64,000 bases of DNA from Macrobrachium rosenbergii (lineage: Eukaryota > Arthropoda > Malacostraca > Decapoda > Palaemonidae), in NCBI RefSeq assembly GCF_040412425.1, contig NC_089753.1, positions 37,808,913 to 37,872,912 of the forward strand. The letters run 5' to 3'. The notes below the pieces were generated by a model. That model was not told the DNA's origin. It worked only from the letters and a program-made list of their open reading frames with translations, and searched no databases. Of this stretch, positions 10,349 to 22,000 are shown one piece after another. Made by a program: the position numbers and the translations under genes. How positions within the stretch are numbered: the stretch's first letter is position 1; the number at the start of each line of letters is the position of its first letter.

Positions 10349-13300
10349 GGTTGGGTGTGTAACCAGCACTTGTGAATTTTGCCTGTGCATAAAATTTGGC
10401 GAACAATGCGTCCACGAAGTAATAAAATATATGGTCTGATCTAATCATGGGCACAACTTTATCCAGCAACTGGCAGTTCAGTGAGTAATGAACGAACCCC
10501 CCTCCCTCTCTCTCTCTTCTACATCTAAGCTCAGGTGCACGCACATCCACACACAATCCATACCAACTGACATCACAGTATGTAGCACATACCCTACACA
10601 CATTATATCAACTGCATAATTCCAATAAAAACAGATTAAGCCTATGTGAAAAATCTGCATCAAGAAACTGGGTTATATACATCAAATAAATCAAACGTAA
10701 TCCTTAATCCTATATGTGTAGTAACATGATGACTTTTTAATGGTGCAGTAGGTCTAATGCATCTTTCCGCCAAACTCTGAACCACATAAAACCAGAAATG
10801 ACATCATTATGGAAAAACATCGTTTCTTTGTAAACAGTTTGGCAGAGAGTTCTAGATGTACGAAAATGTAGACTTGTAATCACATTTAGTCTCCAAAATA
10901 ATAAACTCGGTTTTCATAAAACTACTCATTACTCAATGACCCGAATTCCCCACCGTCAACACAAGGATATCGTTATTTAACAAAAGACATCATCAGCCTA
11001 TTGAGTTATGCTAAGATGTATTCGTCGTGAAATTTCTCAATTTTCTAATTTCTTAATGTATAGTATAGGCCTAGTTTCGTACTTTTCATTTAGTAAAAAA
11101 ACTATACAAATTTATTTTTTATTGCTCTCCGAAGTCATAAAGAAACACTAATATTATGAAAACTTAAACATAAATCCTTCTTAAGCAAACTGAAACGACT
11201 CCGGACAATCGGTGGTGGCATGTGCAGAGCTAGCGGGTATACAGCAATACAGTTATACACATGGTTAAAATAATAGGTTTGGTTGACACTGACTTTGAAA
11301 TCATTATAAAAATATTTTCAGTTGAGTTACATCTACAGTAATCTTAAATAGCTCGAGGAAAATAAAAATATAGGTCTAATTTCGCCCTGTTACCCGTGTA
11401 GCTTGAGAAAGGGTTTGAAAGAACTTTCTTCACTGAGAGTTACAGTAATGTATTTTCTGCATAGTCGATTCCTATTCATTTTTCGATGTGTCTCTGGTTA
11501 TTCCGAAGGTTTGCCGAATAAATTTCCCAGGGGAACCTCTAGTTGAATTTCGGAATCATTGTAGTTTCTGCCAACGACGCGAAGTGTGGAATTAACAGAC
11601 GGAAACGGCATCCCACCATTTTACACAATATTCCTATTGAAGGATGCCAAGTCCTGACCAGTTTTATCTGTCTCGATTTAATACTTAGCAAGAAAATCGA
11701 ACGTGCCCAACGGGTATAGGCCTAGAGCACTCTTTCCGCAATCATGCTTTCTCTTGCGCTCAGCATGTCTTCCCCCTCCCCCCCCCCAAAGAATGAAAGC
11801 GATCTACGAAAGCCTTCGTGGATGTTTCTCTACAAACACGAAAATCTTGAAAGGAAAATCCACAGCCATAAAAGAAACAAAATTGCAAATCAGGCCCGCC
11901 TACCTTTTTTAGACATTGGTTCTTAGAGTATGGGCTGTTAGACCAGTGTAGGCCAAAGGAGCTGGTGCTATTGACTGCAAACCTTGGCCGCTCGTAGGAA
12001 TTCACCCATCCAAGTACTAACATACACATATTTACTGTATTTTAATCTCGCTGGTCAACAGAATAACTGAGTGACGAACTTGTTATTACCTTGGAGTCAC
12101 CGGAGGTCGCCTATCGATGCACTCATTAAACTCAACCAATGTTGATTGGGGACCAGGGTAGGCCTACCGCCTGTGGCTCTCAGCCCTAACAGTCGTCGAA
12201 ATGAAGTGATGAATTATCAATTGTTTTCACTCAAGCACCTGCACTGTGTAATTCCACACACTCAATATCACAAACACCTACGTACACAAACACGATCGTA
12301 AATGAGCCGATCCAGTGGAATAGCGTGTTTTATAAAGAGTTTGAATCTCCCTTGTACTGATACTTATGCCTTCGTACTTTCCAGTGATTTTATCGTATTT
12401 GGTGGAAAACAAATCTTGCTTGGATATTTATGTATCGAAAGATGACATCAGTGTTATGCTAAATATTAAATTAATCTACCTTCAAGTATCAAAAACATGT
12501 TTATTGGCATTCCTTTATACAGAGTCCACATGTAATTAAAACGAACGTGCAAGGTAATCATCGATCTTCCCATTAATGTTTATATTTTGGAGCTTACTAA
12601 AAAAATATTTATTAAGTTTATATTCATGATTTTACCCCTATTGGTTTTATCTGAACAATATATTCTAAAAGAACTCTCCCACTACAACAACAATGATAAT
12701 AGTTTATGATACTCATTTTACAGTAGTTTTCGTCTACGTCAACGTCAACAGTCTTTGCAACTCGCTTTCAAACTTACAGTACTCTAGTTGCCAAGTTCCT
12801 TCTTGCTAAGTAAACGGAGATATTTACCCACTTTTCTGCGGAGAATTTTATTGTTGTACTGTTTTGTGAAATAATCGTTTCAAGAATATATGATAGTAGA
12901 AAAGTTACTGGCTTTCTTCTATTCATCACCACCACAGGCGAGGTACAGTACACGCAGGCTGTCTTACAGAATTTTAGGCACAAACCTGTGTAGCCTAGCC
13001 GACTGAGTGCTCTAGGCGAACACCAAACTTTGGCATTTGTGTTCAGGCTAGATTTATGTATTTGTGACAGTCTTCCTCAACTTCAGCGTAGTCCAAGTAA
13101 TACGGTGTTCATATTTTTAACTTGACAGTGTAAAGGAAGCAAATGATATTAGCCTATAAGAACAATGTGAATTATGGTAGATGCATGGGATACAGTAGGC
13201 CAAACCTATTCTGTTTTTCTTTTTACAAGCACGAGAAATGCTCAAAAGCCTGGTTGTTTTGATAATTCATACTGGAAAGACAGTAGATATTTGTTTTAAT

Positions 13301-13957
13301 TGCAAAATAAATTTATGTTGGTAAGTAAAGAGCGGACATTTCAGAACTAACCTAACCTGACTTATTTAACTTCTTGAGCCCGTCAGGAAATTTGATAGGC
13401 CTATGTTACCCTTCATATCCTTTTCACAGTTTTGACATTAAAGATAATTGTCCAGGCTAGATCAGTAATTAGTGTGGGTAAAGTATTCTTTTGTACTTGG
13501 ATTAGTCTTATGCCTATGATAGATTATGTAATGAATGTGAGGTCAGGATAATTCATTTCGTATTCATCTTTTAATATGATGTATTATACTCGTAGAATAT
13601 AAACAAATATAAAACTAAGCCTTTTGTTTAGTAATGAATGAGCATTTATGGAAAATTTAAAAAATTTGCAGAATATTGGAGAGAAATCCAGTATCTGTCC
13701 AAGGTAATCCAACGCATTGATCTCTGTATAATGCCCGGTAGTACCCCAGTAGGCAAGGTTGAGTCCAGAGTTGCTGGGTCAATTAATTTCCATAAAAGGC
13801 GTTGCATCTCGGATTTTGACAAATTTAAAATGCCAAAGAGTCCTCGTGAAAACACCAAAGATATGGTCTAGCGAAGAATGAGGTTGAATGCTTGCAATAT
13901 GGCTTCCTCAAGATCCTACTCTAGTTATATAAAATTAATTTAGTAGCCTTCAAACCC

Positions 13958-13962
<5 letters not shown>
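10347..13962. other. Unassigned sequence upstream of the FGF exons
   Basis: AT-rich, no recognisable exon. It may be intron or upstream region of the FGF gene, whose earlier coding exon must lie here, further upstream or outside the window. I looked for an FGF-like first exon with a donor of matching phase and did not find one. Confidence 0.4.

Positions 13963-14034
<72 letters not shown>
13963..14034. repeat. (TC)n microsatellite
   Basis: Pure TC run of about 72 bp, about 490 bp before the FGF exon at 14525. Confidence 0.95.
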
Positions 14035-14036
<2 letters not shown>

Positions 14037-14524
14037 GTATGTTTAAAATCCATATACAAAATACGATGCAATAATTACAAAGAAAAGTATGATTAGTAAA
14101 GGTCGTTTGCCAAGTACCGTCGGCACTCGAGCGGCACCGAATTCATAGCCTTTTACTTTACCTCTGTTCCTGCTTCCTTTCTTCCATCGTGTTGTCCGAA
14201 CTCTTCAACTGTTACTTTTTAGTGCAACTGTGAAGCGATCTCCTAGTTTTCGTTTATTTTCTGGATCTCTGAATCTTGTTGCCCAACCACTCCCATTCCC
14301 TCTCTTCAGTCTTAGGCGTTGAATGGCTGAAAGTCCCCCAGTGCTTGGCTTTATAGCCTGCTCTTCATAAATCAGTCACAACATCCTCTTTGTTCTATTT
14401 AATTTCATGTATACGTTATATATGCACTTAGGATATGCAACTTCATACTCAACTAATGCCATTATTGTCTTATCTCTCCTTGTCGGCTCATAGGTATACT
14501 AATGACCTCTTGTCTCTCCCACAG

Positions 14525-14628
14525 CGCTGCTGTACCTACATCCGATCAACCGCGGAGTCTTGGTGATCAGGAGCGAAGCCACAGGACTCTACCTCTGTAT
14601 GAATAACCGGGGCAAATTATACGCCAGT
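14525..14628 (+). CDS. FGF internal exon (104 bp)
   Basis: Acceptor cccacag before 14525 and donor gtaagt at 14629. The exon is exactly 104 bp, the classic length of the middle coding exon in several vertebrate FGF genes (from memory). After two bases that complete a split codon, it encodes 34 residues ending in GLYLCMNNRGKLYAS, the most conserved FGF segment, with the conserved Cys. The preceding coding exon must end with one base of a split codon. Confidence 0.93.
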
Positions 14629-16221
14629 GTAAGTATTGACCAACAGGTTTTGAAATAAATGATGAGAGGACGTGGATGTTTTACAGGACGGTTAAGGATG
14701 TTAAGGTTAAGCTGCCATGTTAAGGATATGAGTATCTCATATAACGGTGAAGATTTTTAATATAGGAATAATATCACAGGTATTAACTGGTCTGTTATTT
14801 ATGCTCAGTGATATATAAAGGAACAGGACATAAATTTTGAGTGAAAAGTCACGAATGTTAAAGAATAAAGCACCGGTGATAGAACATATACAGTATATTT
14901 GACACATATAATTTAGAATGTTAATATGTGAAGTAAAATGATGAAGAGGAGAATTATGACGATTGAGAATGACCCTGTACAGGGTAAAGGACAGAAAATG
15001 AAAAGATACAACTATTTTTAATACAGTCTCATTATTATATCATGTCTCCCCAAAAATTGAGGTACTGTGTAATGTCTCCAAAGACAGTATTGAAAAAAAG
15101 CTTTTAAACTTTTTAGTACGATAGCTTTCCGTAGTTATTTACTGCCAGTATTTCTAGTCGGAAGTTGCTTTGCTTTCCGTTGAATTACTGAATACCCAGC
15201 AAGAATGCCTAATGGTTTCTTGTTGGTTGCACCAGACCATTAAAATTTACTGCTGGTACTACAACTTTTTATTTCGGGTGTTGTATAGTCAGAAAATCAG
15301 CTGTTGATATGAAGGTTTATCGTGTTTATTGTACGTTTAGGGGTGTGACGCATCTAATAACCCAGTGCCTCTGAATATCCAGCGTTAGGCATTTTCAAAA
15401 GCGTCCTCTTAGAACTGGCTACAGGCTACATGGAATGTTTTTTTTTTTTTTTTTTAAGTCTGATGGCTATAGGAAGTCAGTGTCGGAATGTATACAATGG
15501 TGCCAAGATGTCTAGTGCGAAGATAATTCATCAGAACATATTCTTGTTCACCAACGTTTATTGAATGAGTACATTTTTGATTACCCGTGTTTACTAGAAG
15601 TCTCATTTTGTGACTGCCCTAATGCATAAATTTTATTGCCCTCAATAACTTGTTATATATTCACCTAGGCATTATCGTAGAAGTGTCAGAACTTGCTTAT
15701 GAATCTTAGATTACCAAAAAGTGACAAAAAATTAAACTCTACTTATTTACATTAGAGTTGACACAAATACAAATTTGTATATGTAAGATAAGGCAATTTT
15801 TTTTTAAATAAATACAAATAAGTAATGGACGCTATACTTAAAAGAAAAAACTTATTTGTAGCTTCCCGTAGTGTTTTATAAATTAATGGTCCTTTGTATT
15901 CCGCCACTCATTTTATTAATTGCCATATTGGTTATGGCGATGAAATAGGTCAGTTAAAAACTCTGCGGGCTTTGCCCGACATGTTTCAGTAGCTCTTTTT
16001 CGAAGTTCTTCATAGTAAGGTTATATATATGTGTATGTGCGTGCGTGCGTGTGCGTGTCCGTAAGAATACTTCAGTTATGAGCTCAGATTCCAGTGGCTC
16101 CCGAGGAAAATTTTAAGGACGATTCCTTTCATCTGGACCAATTTAAGAAATGTTCATCAGCACTGTCGATCCCCCACTTTCTTTGCAAACAGCGCAATCC
16201 CCTTTAGCGTACATGCAGTCT

Positions 16222-16305
<84 letters not shown>

Positions 16306-17049
16306 GTCAGGTTGCATGAGAAATATGAGAAGGGAGGCTGCCAAGGAGCAGAAATTGTAGAAGCTAAAACACAGGAAAGACACGAGGGGTGGAATTTCGC
16401 AAAGACTCATGCGTCATTCGGTGTTGGAAGAAGTGCTGATGTAAAATCGTTTCACATTTGGATACGGGGATTTATTATCTGTACTTCTTACAGTAGGTAG
16501 TAATTGCAGAAAGAGATGATAGAGGCTTAATCTACCCTCCTTGTTTTTCAAAAGTAATCCATTATCGAGGCCTGTCAGAATTCCACAGCACGTTTTAATC
16601 TTTGGTGGTTAGCCATACCGATTGAGTCTCTCGACTGACATATTTCGGAAGTCTCTCCCGCCCTCTGCTCTCCGTGATTTCCATAAAGATGGACAGTACT
16701 AGGCGCAACTCATCTATTCTTTCGTTGCTACTCACTCCCTACTCTTCCCGCCTCTTCCTCTTCTTTTAATCCTGGGTCAAAACAGGGCTTGAAGTAGCGC
16801 GTCCCGTCGTCTTGCTCCGTTTAGCCTCCTCATCGAGATCCGTATTCACTACTTTCTTCTTCTTGTCTTCTGCTTCTTCGAAACCGACTCCCACTTTTTT
16901 GCTGCGTCAACATTCCTGAACAGTGGCGGTGACAGTCTTGTCCAGCTCGCCTGTTTTGTGCACTCGAGAAGAAGGGGTGATGAATGAGAGAGAGAAAAAC
17001 AAGGCTGGAGAGGTTAAGTAAGAAGCGGGTTACGAAGAGATGACTAACT

Positions 17050-17111
<62 letters not shown>

Positions 17112-18946
17112 GAAATGGCTGTTGTGACTGGAGAGAATTATAACAGTAACAGATAAGTACCCGAAGAGGTAACACGAAGACTAGTGCATTCAGTCGAAGA
17201 GATTACAAAGACATTGAGTCAAAAAATGAGAGGGAGAGACAGTGCCTGAGAGAGAGAGAGAGAGAGAAAGAGAGGTCGACTGGAAAGATGAAAAAGAGAT
17301 GCGGCGAATGAGAAGAAGGAAGAGAGGGAAAGAGAGGCGACTGAGAGGATGAAGGGAGAGAGAGAGAGAGAGAGGTGTCTGAACTGATGAAAGATAGGAG
17401 GGAGAGAGAGAGAGAGAGAGAGAGGTCGTCTGAAAAGATGAAAGAAAGGGCGAGAGAGAGAGGAAAGGAGTGAGTTAATATTCATCACTGAAGGCTACAA
17501 GGAATAGGCATAAGTTGATAATGTGACTTAGTCCGTCAATGAGGCAGCGTCAAAGAAAATAAGCGTACATTGAAGAATGAACACAACACTGACTGCTGTT
17601 GTGATTTTCTCTTGGGCCACCCGTTTGAGGGTAAACAGAGTCTTGCTAAATAAAGCTAGAAATATACATGACAGAAGGAGGTAGGATCTGTGGAATAGGG
17701 GAGATTTAGACGTTACAGAAACTTGCGACGGATCCTATCATAGAAGTCCCTCTTTTTTTGCGAAAATAGGTTACTGTAAGACTAGAGTCATTGGAAAGAG
17801 TATTGGAGCTTGATTTAAACGATCTTCGACTGGATGACTTTTTGGAATGGAAGGAATAACGACTCTAAACAGACTTATAAACCTTGAGAAAATCTGTGCC
17901 CGTTACATGGTGCTTCTTTACCATAAACTTGATAGTTCTTAATCTTTCACGCACAGGCCGTACAAGCTATTGATATTTCTTCCCGTGCAAGCTTAGAAAT
18001 CCGTAGTTAATTTAACTTAAATCTAAAACAATTAATCGTCGATAGCTTGATTAACCAATACAGGGTCATATTTTGGAACAATTTTACTGATATATTTTAT
18101 TATTAAAATGGTACTTGGTGCAGAACATTAGTTTAGGCAAATTTACTGGCCCCCAGCCTGGATGAAAGAGGAGGGATGAGTGTAGAAATATTGTCTATTG
18201 CTTTGTAAAACAACTTTAAATTTATTCAGTTTCTTTTCCAAACTATAAACCTTAGTATTCTAATACTAAGACTTACGGGCAGCTCTATGAGCAAGAGCCC
18301 GTGCTGGCATAAAGCCAGCTCAGTAACTACATAGTACTAGCACCCGAGCGTAAAATGTCAACGTTGACTTACACTTTAAATGTTTTCAGAAGATTTTATT
18401 CGTTTTCTTTTTTGCAATATGATAGCATGTTCACTCCACATCTGTTATTTTTTTTAGTTTATTTGTGCATGAATTAGTGTTAACTTTTTTTATGTAAGAT
18501 AACGACGTTTCATCCCTCACTAGCACACGCATTCAGCACCTCATTAAGTGTTACTTCCTTTCTTCGCGTAATTGATCCTTATTGTTACTTTTGCCAGTAG
18601 AAATTCCAGTTTTACGAGGCAAGATGTTAGCGGTAAGCTCGTGACAGATTTGAGAAAATAAACTCATTAGTTGAATTAAACTTTATTTGACAGCTTTAAA
18701 CATTAAGCATCCCTAACCCGTCGAAGATAGCTGTATCCTACATACCGTCACCTTACGTCTATCCATCCGTTGCATGATAAACAAAACAGCCCTTAATTTG
18801 CGGTCGTTCGTGACGAGCACATTCTCAATTTCACCAAGGAGAACGAGAGTTTGTTTACTCTATGGCTCCTTGATTACTGCAAAAATATGGCAGTTGTTGC
18901 ATGTTTCGCTAATGAAGTACATTGAAGGGCATTTGTTTTCTACGTT

Positions 18947-19041
<95 letters not shown>

Positions 19042-22000
19042 GACGAACAGATGATATTTCTCAACGATACCAAAGTTTCGTAACAGATGTTATTGCCACG
19101 CAACACTGTTGGAAGGAGGCATGACTGTTACCAGCCAATTAGTTATCCTTCCCAGACGTCTCATGGAAGACTTTGTTGAAAGACCGATGAGCGATGCGCT
19201 GCATATGTAACGGATCTCCTTTCTTCATCCACTTGAAGCCTTTTGTTCAGCCGTTGGTTCGAGGGAGATACTGCGTTCTGCGCCAGGGTAGCCTTAAGTT
19301 TATTTGTCTGCCCGCGTGCCAGCTTGCAACCTGGCTGTTGCCTCGCGTTTTTCTGTATTATATTGTTATATATAAACCTTACGTGCATAATCTCACCTCT
19401 CCCGCTTCTGTCATCGCTTAAAAATGTCTGGGATAGGCTTTGTTGCTTGTACTTGCACTCCGAAAACTGCCACGCGAGATTTGAAGCGGGAAAGCCATAC
19501 GTTCACCTGCTGAGCGTTATGATGATACTTTTAACAAAGACCCAGTGTTTTTCCTTCCTCTTTGTTAAGGAAGTTTGCCTAGACTCCTCATAATCCCATG
19601 AATGGAAGCAAAAGAAAAAAAAAGAGGCATTACGAAGGAGACAAAGCATGGGGGCTGGCATTATCGCGGTGACTACACGGCGGTAATTCTCGCCGGTGTT
19701 GGCAAAAGATGCATCTATGATACTAGACTAAACAAAGGAGAATACTGGTGCTGATTTTTTTTTTTTTTTTTTAGGCGTAAACAGGCGGTGACTGGGAGAT
19801 GTTTTTCACTGCGCAGGGCTGTCAGTTTGTATAATGTATTTTTAACTGCTGAAGATATCATACGGAGTTACTATATATATCGTTAGTGTCTGGAGTTACT
19901 ATGTATATCGTTAGTGTCTCTCCTTACATTCGTTCCAGGCAATTGTTTTTCCTTTTGTGAAAAACTGGTAAACTGCATGCTATCTGAATTTTTCACAATC
20001 TTGAAATTATTGTAGAATGGCTGACGCTTCAGATTATCCATCCGGATTCAGTCAAGTTATCAGCCTAACGAAAAGTTGTCTGTGATCCGTCAATTTAAAC
20101 TGTTATTTTAATGGAAACTTACTCGTTATTAACTGCTTATTGTGACTGCATACTTTCCATGGAACTTTATTCACGTGCTATAGACTCTAATAATTCAACT
20201 GTCATGGCATCAACGTGTATTTGCTCTCCATAAAATATAAAGTCGTCATATAGTCCTAACTGACCCACTGTCGTTCAAGCTTTTTTTTATTATTATTATT
20301 CTCAAATGTATTTTACCCAGTTTTAACGGAAAAACATACCTCCCATACATCCTAGACAGTGATTCAGTGGCGAATATTACTGTCTGCCATTTATTAGCTT
20401 TCACTGAACCAACTATGGGCCAAACTCATCGTGCTTTACTGATCTGAAGACTGGCGATGTAGTGTTACTGTCTAGCGTGCATTGGCAAGCTAAACTTCAT
20501 CGAAAGTTTGAAGGTTATAATGGGACCAGAGAAGACAGAACCACACACGAAATTCCAATTCATGACACTATAGAGAAAGGGAAACCAAACTGTCATATCT
20601 TCACTGTGTGTGTGTGTCATAGTCTAGTCAAGGAGTGTGTTTGCCGGTAAAGAGTTGGTCTTCGAGGTAGCACCAACCGTAGGAGGAGGAAACGGGAAGG
20701 TTTAGTATAGGACGTCACTTTCAGCATATTAAATCCACTACGATCATAATCAGGTTGTGTATAATCACTGTTCATCCTTTTTTTTTTAAATAATTGTCAT
20801 TTGTTTCTTTTTTATTCTGTTATTTCCAACAGCTAGGTTACCTCAAAACATCGCAATTGCCCAACTTGGGCTTGATAGTGACCATGCAGGAAATGTTCTC
20901 AAGTCTCTGACTATGATGACAAACCCTTTGTACATTTTTCAGTTTTGTCTGTTGTGGGATTTCGTTCCATTATTGAAGCACACTTCTCTTCTCCTGGCTG
21001 ATTCATATCTAAGCTGTAGTTATGTATTTTAGCAGCTAATTGTTTTAATTATGTGTGCATTATTTTTTCCTCTTGGTTTCCTTATTTTAAAATGATAGAG
21101 TGTGTTCTGCAAAAGTGTATTAGCAATTTTCATAACCTTTGGAAACTTTGTGTCCTTAGTTATATTTTTTCAGCATACTGTCTATACATACATATATACA
21201 TAAAATATGTAGATACAGTACATAAAAATTGAGTAATTATTGTTGTGTTTTAGACATAATAGTTTTGCATATGAAATCTCATTTTATAAAATATTTTAGG
21301 TTAATCTTAACATGCATTTGCTTTGGATCGTTTTGATGAACAAAGTCATTCATTGTTATATAGAGTTGCCAAATTTTCCTTTTTATAATATCAGCTTAAA
21401 GACAATATCTGAATACACTTTGTTCTTTGTGAGATTTTTTCATGTGGTACAATAATTGTGAAATGTAACCAATAATGTAGTGATTGTACATTTACTTCTT
21501 AGCACCCAGGCCTCACTCAGAATGATCAAGAAAACTGGTCTTTAGTAAGACAGGACTTTGCATATCTTACTGTTTTGGCTTTAAAACCTCATTACGGCCC
21601 ATTTCCACTTGTACCAGACTGCTAAGGTCTACTTGCAAGGTCCAGTAATGCTGGGTTTGTATGGATCAGAGCTATTGATCCCCACTAGGTCATCCTCTTT
21701 TATCCTTGCCAGGGACCAGATGTTCCCCGCTCAGTGCATTGTACTACCAGTCTTAGTGCTCCATGTTATTGTCAGGTTAATGATGTCAGTTGGATATGAT
21801 AACTTTCATGATATTGATCTTGAGTCTCCCCACTTGACAGTTTTGGTGAATCATGACGTTATTGATAGTATCTGTGTGCCATGCCTCTGTTGAAGGTATG
21901 GGTGTTTCATGTTGGCCAACTGTACTAAGAACATTCATATTGAATAGATTATTGATTATATGGCTTTAACTTATAAGTAGAACTGGACAAAGAAGTCTAA

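Noticed and set aside
21609..21893. 94-residue plus-strand frame in the FGF intron
   Set aside because: Hydrophobic, no domain, no flanking splice or regulatory signals; chance frame length for this region.
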